A stretch of DNA of 64,000 nucleotides from Exophiala sp. HKRS030 (lineage: Eukaryota > Ascomycota > Eurotiomycetes > Chaetothyriales > Herpotrichiellaceae): positions 2,170,001 to 2,234,000 of the forward strand of contig JAHWDD010000005.1 in NCBI GenBank assembly GCA_023897205.1, given 5' to 3'. The position numbers were made by a program, and so were the translations under genes. Of this stretch, positions 10,921 to 21,912 are shown piece after piece. The first letter of the stretch is position 1. Every line of letters begins with the position of its first letter. The notes beneath the pieces were generated by a model. It worked only from the letters and a program-made list of their open reading frames with translations, had not been told where the DNA came from and searched no databases.

Positions 10921-11327
10921 ATGAAGGTCAAAATCAAAAAATGGCATGCCGTTGCAACATGGCGCTGGGATATGCCAGAAGATGAAGTCTGTGGCATTTG
11001 TCGCGTGCAATTCGATGGAACTTGTCCTACATGCAAGTTTCCAGGAGACGACTGTACATTGTTAATGGGGAAATGTGGCCACTCATTCCACATGGTGTGT
11101 ACATCACTTTACAAACAATCTGCCTCTTGGAGACTTACAATATGCAGCACTGTCTCTTGACATGGATCCAGCAAGAGTCCTCGAAAGGATTGTGTCCTAT
11201 GTGTCGGCAGAGTAAGTCCCTCCCTGCTGATCTACACTTGCATCTGCTAACAATGGGAGAATTTGAATGGAAGCAAGGCCACGAAACAGCGCAACAACAA
11301 GAGCAGCAGCAACAACAAGTCACCTGA
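10921..11327 (+). CDS. APC11: Anaphase-promoting complex RING-H2 subunit Apc11
   Basis: Catalytic RING subunit of the APC/C ubiquitin ligase; it recruits the E2 and drives the metaphase-anaphase transition in the nucleus. Three exons, 10921-11094, 11148-11211 and 11260-11327, give 101 aa. The N-terminal MKVKIKKWHAVATWRWDMP is the invariant Apc11 start that packs on the cullin Apc2. The zinc ligands follow in order: CGIC, CPTCKFPGDDC, GKCGHSFHMHCLLTWI and CPMCRQKFEWK. Both introns interrupt the RING domain; intron 2 has a TGCTAAC branch point. The family is usually 84-110 aa. A Gln-rich tail (QQQEQQQQQ) is a lineage extension. Confidence 0.96.
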
Positions 11328-12123
11328 ACCAAAATACTCCCTCTGAGAAACTCACCTTCCGAAAACCAGGTTGCTGCCACGAAGTCTATGATCGCAACCA
11401 GTACTCATCCTTCCGATATTCATCCACTGGCGGTATTTTAAGTGTCATACCTAGGTATGCAGTCACAGACAGAAGTCAACCACTGAAAGCACCGTCCCTG
11501 TTTGGATATCTCGAGTCTTTCGGCTTCCGGTGCCACTCGCTGGACCGTGGTCCATTTCCGACTAACTATCGCATCTGTTGGCAATTGAGGCAATGGCCAC
11601 TTTGCGAAGACGATCTACTCGACAAATGCACATTGAATTCATGAGGCCCCATGTTCCAATCTTGTAACGAGCTTCATACTCAACTAGAGGTTCTCGTCAC
11701 TGCCGAGTCTTTCTACCATGTGCACTGAAGGTAGTTGAGCCAGGGAGGATGATCAAGGAGATGCTATATGCTCTGAGCTTTTGAATCTTCCTCCAGCTGC
11801 ATACAGTCATTGAATGACTGACACATTATATCAAAACGTCCTGGACGCTGAAAGACGACAACATGTGGAATGGTTGTCGACCATATCCACTCCGGCCCCA
11901 TTCACCACTGTAGGAGGATAGGAGGGCAACATGAAGAGCACTCAGTCTGCCTTTTGCCCAAAACCTATTTCCGCTTCTCCTTCTCATCGCGGGTCCGCTT
12001 TCCATAATAATCATTCCTGGCCATCCCTAGTATCAGCGTAAACTAATGGTCGACTGCCACTTGAAAGTACATTGCCCTCAAAGTCTGTGGCGATAACCTC
12101 TTGAGTGGCTTGACGGGCAGCAC
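11328..12123. other. Convergent intergenic region
   Basis: Between the 3' ends of APC11 and the small protein gene. Just past the small protein's stop, a frame on the minus strand stays open for about 40 codons and could be a further exon if its last donor is used (see that entry). Otherwise nothing is recognised. Confidence 0.45.
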
Positions 12124-12423
12124 TCACATCTTCTCCCCGGTATCCTTTTCTCCAGCCTTCCCCTCAAGTCTGTCGAGAGATTCTTCGATGAGCCTTCGTG
12201 CGAGTCGTACATGTTAGCCTTCGAAAAGTCTTGTCTGGATGAATGAGAACGGATCATACCCTGTGTGGCCCCTCAGTGTCCCTTCAATCTCATCCATACG
12301 TGCTTCGTTCTCTTCATAGATAAACTTGTTCCATGAATGCAAGTAGAATGTCGCACTGCCGACGGCTGTCAGATTGGTGAGAAGACTGAGTAAAGGGAAC
12401 GCGGGGCTACGGGTAAAAGACAT
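12124..12423 (-). CDS. Small hydrophobic protein, unknown function
   Basis: Not a family I recognise. Two exons, 12423-12260 and 12193-12124, are joined with a GTATGA donor, a GGCTAAC branch point and a CGAAG acceptor; phase 2 closes to give 77 aa ending GEKM. Residues about 6-30 form one hydrophobic helix (FPLLSLLTNLTAVGSATFYL), followed by a charged amphipathic segment (YEENEARMDEIEGTLRGH and IEESLDRLEGKAG). This looks like a small single-pass membrane protein. The stop TGA sits inside AT|GTGAGTG, a good donor sequence, so the protein may instead splice onward into an open frame running to about 12020. Without the intron the first ORF would end as 69 aa. Confidence 0.5.
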
Positions 12424-13312
12424 GCTGGGTGCTTTATGGAGGTAAATCTCGGTCTGAGAAAAGCCTCGGTCTGATAAAAGCCCCCAAGTTTGGATTACTT
12501 GATTTTATTCTGTTGCATGGACGGTTCTAGTTATGAACGAGGCTGAGGGAGATTGATGACCCCTCGGAGTCGACACGTCATAGACTGGTATCTCGCCAGT
12601 CCTTGGGACTCGATGACCAGAGCGTCTTGTGTACCTATAGAATACTCGTACCAGTCAGAATACCTAGTCGACTCCGTCTGATTTACTATCACTACTCGTA
12701 CTTTGGAACAGATTGAGTTCGACATCTCGACACCTGGCGAAGTAAATGGACTTCACCGTTTATCCATTGATTGAGACCCTTCCTACTTGGATCGCAGGAC
12801 CTGGTGAATGCGGTGTGTGAATGCAGTAAGTGAACCCAACCAGACCTCAAGTGAATGCCTCGTTTAATTTGTGCCCTTCATATGTTTATTCCAGTGAACT
12901 TTCCTTCAACATTGATCGCCTTGATGGCCCAACTAGTAAAAGACTCACCACGTCGCAATGTGACTTTGTTACAAAGTGGTTTGGAGGTTGGGCTTATCCT
13001 TGGAAACTAGCTTAGTGGGATTAAACTGGGAGTCTGGCAGGTTTCCATGACTACTGTAGCATCTCTTACAAGTATTACGGATTAATACGTTCCTCTATGG
13101 AGTAGAGATTTGTGAATGGTCATAGTCGGGATAAGTATTAGGAGCGCCGACCGGGTCGAAAGACGGGTCGGGGCTTCGAGACACCTTCAAATTTTTGTTT
13201 TTCTGGTAGAATTTTGGTTTATCCAGGTTTTTTTTTGGGACAAACAACTTCACTCGTTGATTGTTGGGCGAGTTGGTGAATGCACCCTATGGACCTGTCT
13301 TACCTATCACGT
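12424..13312. other. Intergenic, nothing recognised
   Basis: About 0.9 kb between the small protein's start and the permease 3' end. ORFs are under 105 codons and lack any family character. Confidence 0.5.
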
Positions 13313-15030
13313 CTACCTGTCTTCCTCATTGAAAGTTCTCGCTGAACCATCCGCAATATCAACCTCTGTATCCTTGAACCTCCAAGCCGGCACCTTTTCA
13401 TGGAACAAAATGTTCAACTCAGCGTAAGATCTGTCCTTGGTCTCTGGCACAAAAAGGATCGTGACGGCCAAACTGAGCAGACACGTTCCGGCAAAGACGA
13501 ATCCAGTTTTGGCACCCAGGTCCCACTGGCTAGGGTTGAGCATGTAGGGCGTCAAGGTCCCAAACGCGATGTTTAGGAGTTGGTAAGTGATTCTGGCGAG
13601 GGCAATCGACTTGCTCCTCAACCTGCTCGAAGGGATTTCCGCCACGAGAGAATAACATATGGGGCCGATGGTGATGTCGTAGATGACGGTGTAGACGAGG
13701 AGTAAGGAACCGATAGCCCAGCTGACGCTCGAACTGGGGTGTTTGACGCAGCCCAGCCCGCCGATGACGAGCAAGGTGGCGGCCAACCCGCTCAGGCCGC
13801 AAATGTACAAAGTGCGACGGCCAAAGTGCGGGAGGACCGCCCAGGCAATCCAGACCCCGACCACGGCGAGAGCGTACTGGATCAGAGACATGTTGAAGGC
13901 TTGGGTGGTGGCCAGCCCGGCCTGCTCGTAAAAGTAGGTCGAGTAGACTCTCAGGCCGGTCCCCGACAAGATCTGCATGCCCCAGACGGCACAGGCGGTG
14001 AGCGTCCGCCGTAAATCGGTCTTTTTGAAACAGTCCGTGTAGTGAGTACCCGTGCCGGCTTCCTTTTCTTGTCCCACTGTGACCTTCATCAACTCCACGA
14101 CCTCGTCGACATCGACTACTTGCGACGACCCGACCGAAGGAGAGTCACGAGAAGAGGAAGACAGGAGGCGGGCTAGATTGTGTTTGGCTTCGGTGATCTT
14201 GTTCTTGCGAACACACCACCACGGCGACTCGGGTGCGAAGAAGGATCCGATCGCGAGTGGGATGGGCCATACCCATTGGACGGCAAAAGGGATCCTGTAT
14301 GCCCACTGGTCCGTTCTTGTCGCCACACCTCGAAGAACTCCTGCGGCAATGAATTGTCCGAATACCTGGAGAGAAATAAGCCAATCAGCATTAACAGAAG
14401 GGGGAGTGGACGCAAGAGAGAGGAATCAAAAGGGAAACGTACCCAGCAAAGGTTCACGTAGGTAGTCAAGTAACCCCTCAGGTGCAACGGGCACACCTCG
14501 ACGGCGTATGCGGTGCTCAGTGTTTGGAAAACACCCCACGGAATACCGCAAAGAATCTGACCGACCAGGAGGACCTTGATGTTGGGTGCGAAGAAAGGGA
14601 TGAAGATGAAGGCCACCATCATGAGGAGAGCCACCATGTTCGTACGCTTGAACCCGAACCTGTCCGTGACGACACCGACGAGGGCGAGACCGAAACACTG
14701 TCCGACCGTCGCGCCATTGCCCAACCCGGCCTGCCATGGGGCGGTAACCTGGTAACTGTCCGGCTTCACCTCGACACCGTAGTTCCTGCGAAAGGCCGGC
14801 TGCGCCTGCAACGACCCGATCAGTTTCGTGTCGTAGCCTTCCATGACGATCGCCGTGGACAGGAGGACCGACCAGCCGATGGCTTTTGGATAGGCCTTTA
14901 CCGATTTCCAAAACGTGAGCTGGTGTTCCTGGGTGTTTGCTGCCTGCGCAGCAGAAAGGTCGCCCCGAGTCGTATCATTTTGACCCTCGGAGTGGGTGGT
15001 TTGTTCGGTGTGCTTTTCGAGGACATCCAT
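13313..15030 (-). CDS. Alpha-glucoside (maltose) permease, MFS sugar porter
   Basis: Proton-coupled uptake of maltose or related alpha-glucosides across the plasma membrane. Two exons, 15030-14443 and 14365-13313, give 546 aa; the 77-nt intron follows the NLCW segment and the product resumes at VFGQFIAAGVL. Twelve-helix sugar-porter signatures are present: the cytoplasmic loop DRFGFKR, PESPWWCVRK after helix 6, EIPSSRLRSKSIALAR, and PETKDRSYAELN at the C-terminus. The N-terminal AIVMEGYDTKLIGSL segment is that of the MAL permease subfamily (yeast Mal31/Agt1, Aspergillus MalP). It is divergent from a maltase gene, with a regulator just beyond, repeating the fungal MAL cluster organisation. The exact substrate range is inferred from context. 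Confidence 0.9.
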
Positions 15031-15735
15031 CTTGACTTGTCAGTCTTGCTGCGAGAGATGCGTAAATAGTCGTGGGCCTTGCAAGGGTATTTTTGGTGAC
15101 CAGAGTTAAAAAGAGTGTCCTGTCGATGCGAAGCTCCATTCTCAGAATCCCCGGATAGGATCAACGACATTTATACATCTTTTCCTCCGCCTCTTCTCCA
15201 GATACGGAGCAGACGAGGAGATCGGTAGCCAAGACATACTCAAATATTTTCATTTCTGTCTCGAAACATACTGCGATTGGGTGCTTTTTGGATGGTGGTT
15301 AGATGAAACCAATCATCGAACAGCCGGAAAAGATTTCTGGGGTCCAAGCGATCGGGACGATTGTCGTAGCGACCGAAGCGATCGTCTCGACCGGTACGAT
15401 GTATCGCCACCAACAACCCCCATCATGTTCGAGGCTCTCAGGCCACTGGCGATTAAAGACGCTGAATTCCATGTGTCAATGGCGAGAGGGATTTGACAAA
15501 AGATCTTGCGATTGGATAAGTCAAGAAGATCTTCGCCAGATGCATCCATCAGCGGTCGGCAAAGACTCTCTCCCTCGGCTCGGAATTGCCTTAGGGAGGG
15601 AGCAAAATGCGACTCATTTAACCCTAGACGCCGCAGGGTCAAAATCACCAGAGTAGATGCTGTGTTCGCAAAAAGAAAAGAAAGAAACACCTCTTGACCG
15701 ACAGATTGACATTGCAACCGAAATATAGTGGAAAG
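15031..15735. promoter_or_regulatory. Divergent permease / maltase promoter
   Basis: About 0.7 kb shared by the permease and maltase genes. It holds a direct repeat AAGCGATCG at 15346-15354 and 15376-15384, 30 bp apart (about three helix turns), within a run of related GCGAYCG units. I did not find a clear AmyR (CGGN8CGG) or MalR-type pair. Confidence 0.4.
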
Positions 15736-17481
15736 ATGATCTACGCTACCACCAGACAGAACCGGCTATGGTGGAAAGAAGCAGTCGTCTACGAAGTCTA
15801 CCCGGCCAGTTTCAAAGACTCAAACAACGACGGCATAGGAGACATACAGGGTATAATCTCCAAGTTGGATTACCTTCATCATCTCGGAGTCGACGCCATA
15901 TGGGTTGCACCGCACTACAAGAGTCCGCAGGTGGACATGGGCTACGACATTAGTGACTTTGAAGATATTCACGAACCCTATGGCACACTGGAGGACTGTC
16001 AATGCCTGATAGACGAGGTACATAAACGCGGCATGCGGATACTATTCGACCTAGTCATCAACCACACATCCGACCAACACCCTTGGTTTCAAGAGTCCAG
16101 GTCTTCAAAAGGAAACCCCAAAAGAGATTGGTATATGTGGAGGCCACCACGATATGATCCAAATGGAAAAAGGCTGCCTCCGAATAATTGGCGAAGCCAA
16201 TTCACAGTTCCGGCATGGACGTGGGATGAGAAGACACAAGAATATTACCTTCACGTCTATGCCGATCAACAACCAGATCTGAACTGGGAAAATGAAGAGT
16301 GCCGTCGGGCCATCTACGAGAGTGCCATCAGGTTCTGGCTCAGACGCGGTGTGGATGGCTTCCGGATTGACACGGTCAACAAATACTCCAAAGTCCCTGG
16401 ACTGCCGGATGCGAAGATCTCCGACCCGGGAGAAGACACACAGGTAGCCTTTGACATGTACACGAACGGACCTCGAATCCACGAATACCTCCGCGAGATC
16501 AACAGCGTCTTCGCCGAGTTTGGCGAGATCATGACTGTCGGAGAGCTACCCAATACACCAGACCCGAACAAAGTGCTCGAGTACATATCCAATAAGAACA
16601 AGGAACTCAACATGGTCTTCAACTTTGACACGGTGTACCTTGGAACCAAACCAGGAAACCGATTCATCCCGGTGGCATTCGACAATTCAGATTTTAAGCG
16701 GGAGCTCACCAAGTGGCAGAATGTCATTGACGATGGCACGGCCTGGACTACGGTGTTCCTCGAAAACCACGACCAGCCAAGGTCGGTGTCCCGCTTCGCG
16801 TCGGACGACCCGCACCTGCGAGAGGCTTCGGCAAAGATGCTGTCGACTGTGCTTTGTTCCCTGAGCGGCACCTTGTTCCTGTACCAAGGGCAGGAAATCG
16901 GAATGATCAACGCGCCAGTCGATTGGCCTGTGGAAAACTATCAGTGTGTCCGGTCGAGAAACTATTTTGCCGACGTCTGCGCGAAGACCCAAAACGACCC
17001 CGAGGCTATCGCGGAAGCTCGAAAGGCGCTACAGCGAGTCGCTCGGGATCATGCCAGAGTGCCCATGCAGTGGGACTCTTCGGCGAACGCTGGCTTTACA
17101 GGCTTCGAGATTCACCCTTGGATGCCGGTATTAGCCTCGTGCAGAGAGATCAGCGTCGCAGATCAGCTGGACCGACGGGACAGCGTTCTTCGCTTCTGGC
17201 GAGAAATGTTGTCGCTCCGGAAAATGTATCTCGGTCTTTTTGTCTATGGGCGGTTCACAATGGTAGAGTCTCCTGCTGACATCTTTGTATTCACGAAACA
17301 CGACGTTGACTCAGGCTGTACATCTCTCACTGTGGCCAATCTGTCGGCAGAGACGAAGGAGTTTACAGTCCCCGCGGAAATAGAGTTGGACACATTCAAA
17401 TTGATCATGCGCACAGTCGGGGATGTCGAGTCCAAACTAGAACCATTCGAGGCACGGATATACGTGAGTGGTGCAGAATGA
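15694..17481 (+). CDS. Alpha-glucosidase (maltase), GH13
   Basis: Cleaves terminal alpha-glucosidic bonds of maltose and maltodextrins, probably intracellular as no signal peptide is seen. Intronless; 595 aa from 15694, but the better start is Met15 at 15736 (581 aa), since MIYATTRQNRLWWKEAVVYEVYP is the conserved family beginning. GH13 regions in order: DLVINHTSDQHPWF, GFRIDTVN (nucleophile Asp), EIMTVGELP (acid/base Glu) and FLENHDQPR (transition-state Asp). The residue after the nucleophile is Thr, as in yeast maltases; isomaltases have Val there, so alpha-1,4 preference is inferred. It is paired divergently with the permease and followed by a convergent Zn2Cys6 regulator. Confidence 0.93.
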   Translation: MTDRLTLQPKYSGKMIYATTRQNRLWWKEAVVYEVYPASFKDSNNDGIGDIQGIISKLDYLHHLGVDAIWVAPHYKSPQVDMGYDISDFEDIHEPYGTLEDCQCLIDEVHKRGMRILFDLVINHTSDQHPWFQESRSSKGNPKRDWYMWRPPRYDPNGKRLPPNNWRSQFTVPAWTWDEKTQEYYLHVYADQQPDLNWENEECRRAIYESAIRFWLRRGVDGFRIDTVNKYSKVPGLPDAKISDPGEDTQVAFDMYTNGPRIHEYLREINSVFAEFGEIMTVGELPNTPDPNKVLEYISNKNKELNMVFNFDTVYLGTKPGNRFIPVAFDNSDFKRELTKWQNVIDDGTAWTTVFLENHDQPRSVSRFASDDPHLREASAKMLSTVLCSLSGTLFLYQGQEIGMINAPVDWPVENYQCVRSRNYFADVCAKTQNDPEAIAEARKALQRVARDHARVPMQWDSSANAGFTGFEIHPWMPVLASCREISVADQLDRRDSVLRFWREMLSLRKMYLGLFVYGRFTMVESPADIFVFTKHDVDSGCTSLTVANLSAETKEFTVPAEIELDTFKLIMRTVGDVESKLEPFEARIYVSGAE

Positions 17482-17556
17482 GAACACAGCATCGCCGGTG
17501 CACGCTTTCTGAACAAGGGGACAAAGCTTGATACGTAGGTATGTAGTCGGAAGATT

Positions 17557-19170
17557 TCAAATATACGGAGGAGGCCCTCCATATCTTTGGAGGCAAAAGA
17601 GACGCGAATCCACTCGCTCCCCTCGGCTGAGTTGTTCACTGGTCAAGTCTTGGATAAAGGTAGTAACGGTCTCGCTTTGCCACAGGGGGCCTTGGATCAA
17701 GCGTAGTTTGGATAGCGCCCAATCAACGTCTGCACCGGTACGGCTTTCGACGGCGTACAGAAACAGGGGCCAGAGAAAAGCCGCATCCAGGTGCTTCTGG
17801 GTTGTCGCACGACTGGAGAATTCGTCCACGGAGAGACGAATCTCCTGCCTTGCCCTCTGTGCATCGGGACTTGCTGTACGATCTTTACTTTGTGCTCTGT
17901 CGAGATAGATGGTCTCTGCGAAATAGCATACCCTGCATAGTACAACCAACATATCGCAGAGTTGGTTGTGCTGAGGATGACTGCTGAAGAGGCCTGTGGT
18001 AGGATGGCGCAAGAGCCACGGCCTGGTTTGCCACAGGGAATTGAGGTGGTTGGCAATGTTTATCGAGATCCAGTGAACGCCAGTTTCGTCTGCCACAGTC
18101 CCTCTCGAGCGATGATGCCTGTTCAGAGCCGAGGCCTGGACTGAGATGTCCTGCAGTTCGTCGTAGAAGTGGAACAAGGCCGACATCGTAGGCTCCAAAA
18201 GTTCGAGGCCAGGTTCAGGCGGATCTTCGTGGAGGAAGAATAAGGGAGGGACGGGGTGCCGATCGACCGGTAGAAGAGCGAATATTTGCGGGCTGAGGAT
18301 GCCACGCCCACCCAAATGCATGGACTTTGTGTGAAGCCACCGTAGCCAGACAGTGATGCGTCGTGCAATCGGTGGCCAGGGCTGTAGTTTTGCCCACGTG
18401 TCGATTTTGGAGATCAAGGGATCTTTTTGCTTGAGAGTGTGCGGAATCATTTCTTGTTGGGCCACAATCTCAAAGATGCAAAGCAAGAACGTCACAATGA
18501 GGACAGGCTCCAGGCCTTGATCATCGCTGCTGAGCATGGTCAAGTAGATGCTCTTTGCCGAGAAGTAAGACTGCATGGCATCCGAGATGTCATTCCCCTG
18601 GTCCAAAGATCTGTAGAGGACTTGCACACACTGGATCGCGGCCGCGATGAAGGTGTTCGAGGGTGCCAATCCCGCAATGTACTGTCTTGCAAGGTCCCAA
18701 TTGGCCGAGTCGAACGGCGTGATGAATGGTGGGTTGACGCTGCTCGTGAAATAGGGGAACATGTTGGAACCCCTTTCAAGACTATCTTGACGAGTCGTAT
18801 GAGATGATAAATCTTCTGCGCTAGGTAGTATTGAACTGCTTCCTAGCCAGTCACTATCCTCCAGGATGTCTCCCCATTCGCCAAGATCGAAGTCGGAATT
18901 GAGCAGAGCCATAGAAGGTGACAAAGCCTCTTGCCCAAGACCCTGGTTTATGCCTGTGGATGTCGGCAGCACAGGGGCCGAGCTGTATGTCAGCCTCGAG
19001 TCATGCTCGTGTCCTTCCAAGTAGCCGCACTTCTTGCGGAGACGAGAGCAGTTGTGACACACAGGTCTACGCTCGTCACACTTTACTCTTCGACTGCGGC
19101 ATGTGGTACACCCTGTTTTCGAGCGACTGGATCGCCACGTTGTAACCGCAGGATACCGTGTCAGGTCCAT
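17557..19170 (-). CDS. Zn(II)2Cys6 transcription factor, candidate MAL-cluster regulator
   Basis: Single ORF of 537 aa. The DNA-binding zinc cluster begins at residue 21 with canonical spacing, CX2CX6CX6CX2CX6C (CTTCRSRRVKC then CHNCSRLRKKC). The rest looks like the C-terminal regulatory domain of fungal regulators, with helical segments such as NTFIAAAIQCVQVLYRSLD and a conserved LCDMLVVLCRVCYFAETIYLDRA stretch. It converges on the maltase gene with only 76 bp between stops, which, with the divergent permease, makes it the probable pathway activator. Sequence similarity to known MalR or AmyR was not testable here, so the role is contextual. An odd compositional feature is a proline-rich end (GGPPPYI). 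Confidence 0.85.
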   Translation of the reverse strand: MDLTRYPAVTTWRSSRSKTGCTTCRSRRVKCDERRPVCHNCSRLRKKCGYLEGHEHDSRLTYSSAPVLPTSTGINQGLGQEALSPSMALLNSDFDLGEWGDILEDSDWLGSSSILPSAEDLSSHTTRQDSLERGSNMFPYFTSSVNPPFITPFDSANWDLARQYIAGLAPSNTFIAAAIQCVQVLYRSLDQGNDISDAMQSYFSAKSIYLTMLSSDDQGLEPVLIVTFLLCIFEIVAQQEMIPHTLKQKDPLISKIDTWAKLQPWPPIARRITVWLRWLHTKSMHLGGRGILSPQIFALLPVDRHPVPPLFFLHEDPPEPGLELLEPTMSALFHFYDELQDISVQASALNRHHRSRGTVADETGVHWISINIANHLNSLWQTRPWLLRHPTTGLFSSHPQHNQLCDMLVVLCRVCYFAETIYLDRAQSKDRTASPDAQRARQEIRLSVDEFSSRATTQKHLDAAFLWPLFLYAVESRTGADVDWALSKLRLIQGPLWQSETVTTFIQDLTSEQLSRGERVDSRLFCLQRYGGPPPYI

Positions 19171-19625
19171 GTGGCATTTTGAGACCCAGCTGCAGACAAC
19201 TAGGAGGCAGGTTGAATTAGAATCACCTAAATTTACTGATTCGAAGTGAAGTCGGTAGAAGAGATGTTTAGCTGGGGTCTAGACCTTGACTCGACAGGGC
19301 GGCATCGCCATCTTCCCAATCCGGCGAGACAACTTTGCAGTGAATATTCAAGCCGCTTTAATTCTGGGACTGACCCGTAAAATATCTCCAATCGTTCCCT
19401 TTCCATTCTTCATAATACAGGACCTAGAGTATTTGTAATATTCGTGGACTGCATTCCGGCTCGGTATACTAGATGCTCATGGGCCACCTTGTATGACTAT
19501 CATGTTGATGGCTGACTGGCGGAAGAGTACCGATTCACTAGCGCATCGACGATAATCTGGTTGTTACGATTTCCGAGATTACGCATCTTCTGTCCAGGCC
19601 TCTTCCAAAGAATATATGCCAGGCA
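19171..19625. promoter_or_regulatory. Divergent promoter of two Zn2Cys6 regulators
   Basis: 455 bp between two divergent transcription-factor genes; no distinct motif recognised. Confidence 0.4.
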
Positions 19626-21720
19626 ATGCTCAGGAGAAGAGCCCCTAGAGCTTGCTTATCATGTCGAAACCAGAAAATTAAGTGCGATGTCTTACAAGCA
19701 GGGAATCCTTGCAGCAACTGCAGCCGCACCCAGACCCAATGTTCAGTGGTCCTTGCTAGAAAGCGACGGAGAGGAAAAGGTGCGAAGACAGGCGCTATTC
19801 CAGAGTCAAACACCCACACTTTCGAGGTCGACCTGCCACACGAAGATAGCCTTTTTCACAGTGGTCCTGTGAACAACGCGTTGAATCTAGAGGCGAGCAA
19901 CCATGGATATCACATGGTGTCTTCATTAGCTTGGCCGCGATCTGGTAAATTCCTCCCTCACAGATTTAGGCAATGCTAATGAGACAGATAACGATGCGAA
20001 CGCCTCGAAAGGCATACACAGTCCCCAATCCGACTTGGGTCCGGAACATGCCGTCTCGATGGAAGCTCTTTTCCAATCAGAAGACACATCACAACATCAA
20101 GAAGGTCCAAGTTTACAACCAGACCTCCCAAGCTACATAGCAGCACTGCCGTCAGGTCTCGACCCAGATGTCCTTCGGTTCTTACAACATAAAGGGGCCT
20201 TGGTGCCTCCCTCGTTGATGATGACGGACGAGCTTATCCGCGCGTATGTCTGTTATGTACACCCATTCATGCCTCTGCTGGATATGGGGCCTTTCTTCCG
20301 AGCCATCGACAGCGAAGGGGTGAATACCAAGGTTAGTATTTTGCTGTTTCAAGCGGTCATGTTCGCTGGCGTCACATTTGTCAATAAGGAGTGCCTGAAA
20401 AGAGCCGGTTTCCAAAGTCACAACCAAGCTCGCACGGCATTCTTCGATAGAGTCAAGGTATGCTACGATACCCAGCAAGTAATCTCTGAAATATTCTGCT
20501 GAGCATAGAATCCTTAGTTATTATACAATGCCGATATTGAATCGGATCCCATCACGTTGATTCAGGTCTTGCTGCTTATCGCATTCTATCACGATGAGCC
20601 GGGTGGTATGAAAGGAAGACGTTACTTCCTAAGCTCCGCCTTATCTTTTGCAGCCAATCTCGGGCTCGACGGATCCTTCGAACTGGAGACCTTGCCTCTT
20701 ACATATCGGAAGTTCCGTCGCAGGCTATGGTCATGCGGTCTAATGATTGACGCATCTGTGTCTATGAGTGACCGCCGAGCCGCGTGCATTCGACCTAGAG
20801 ACTTGACTGCTCCTGCGCTGCAACTAGGCGATCTCAACAACGAAGATCTGTCTGAAGTGCTTGACTGGTACTACATGAGAGATCGTGAAACAGATGCAAG
20901 GATCTTACGAAAATTGAGCATTATGAATATCAAACTATACGTCTTGATTGACCGCATTCTGAATATCCTCTACACACCTACTACTATTCACTCAGGCAAC
21001 CTCGCAGTTGACACCAAGACAGTCCTCGTTCCAAAGACCTCAGACACCTTTGCTCCAGACTGCGTGACTCTCGACCGAGAATTACGCGAATGGTACGCGG
21101 AACTGTCCAATACCGAAGGGAGCAATGTTGGCCGGGACCATCGCCGTAACGGACGAGTGGTCGGTGTGCATTCTGCCATTGTCGAAATGCTGTACAACAC
21201 AGCGCTGATACTGGTTCATCGCCCTCACGATGCTGTCAAACACCCAGACAACTCTGCAGCAAGGTCTCTCCGGGACTTTTCCGAGACTGTCACAAAACAA
21301 GCCGCGCGGAGAGTCACAGACATAGCCACTCCTCTTCAGGAAGGCGACTTGCTCCGTTTTCTCCCGCCGGTCGGCGCGACGGCATTGCTCAATGCCGCCA
21401 TGGAACATGTCAAAGATGCTCTGCCAGGTGATACGGCGATCAACAGTGGTGGACGCTCGTATCTTGACCAGACCAAGATGCTGCTAGTCGATCTTCAGGA
21501 CGTATACGGTTCGGCAGGGTCGGCAGTCAGAGTGATCGAATCGGTTTGCACAAGATCAAGTTTTTTCACTGAGAGTAGGCTTCAAGCTGGGAATCATGAG
21601 GGTTGTCATACGCATGCTTCTCCAGAGCTGCTCGACACGGGACACGCTGCTCAACTCCTCTCCTCTGGAAGATTGGACATTGCGGCATGTGAGAGCATTG
21701 ACTGGTCGGTGGTTAGATGA
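19626..21720 (+). CDS. Zn(II)2Cys6 transcription factor with fungal_trans domain
   Basis: Regulator with the zinc cluster at the extreme N-terminus (CLSCRNQKIKCDV, then CSNCSRTQTQC) after the basic MLRRRAPR. Intron 2 is clear: 20458-20517, GTATGC donor, CCTTAG acceptor, joining FDRVK to LLYNADIESD. A first intron is needed to shift frame near 19870-19930; the best fit is 19869-19929 (phase 0, weak GTGAAC donor), giving about 657 aa, but this junction is unresolved. The middle region has the fungal_trans hallmarks YVHPFMPLLD, LLFQAVMFAG, DPITLIQVLLLIAF, RKFRRRLWSCGLMID and RRAACIRPRD, as in cutinase-factor-like (CTF1-beta) proteins. Its target is unknown; it lies beside the MAL block but need not belong to it. 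Confidence 0.82.
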
Positions 21721-21912
21721 GCGGAGATGATTTTGAGGTTATGACTGCTTGAATGGCCACGGTTGTTTCGAAGATTGTCTAGATTGAATCTTGACTTTAG
21801 ACACAAATACCGATGCTTTCATTCCTTTCTCTCAGTCATTCTCATCACTACTTCGTGCTCCACGTAAGCTCTCTATTCCGCCCCCAGCGCAGTCGTATCG
21901 TCCATCTGTCAT

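Noticed and set aside
11267..11644. 125-codon ORF overlapping the end of APC11
   Set aside because: Its start lies inside the Apc11 last exon in another frame; no domain.
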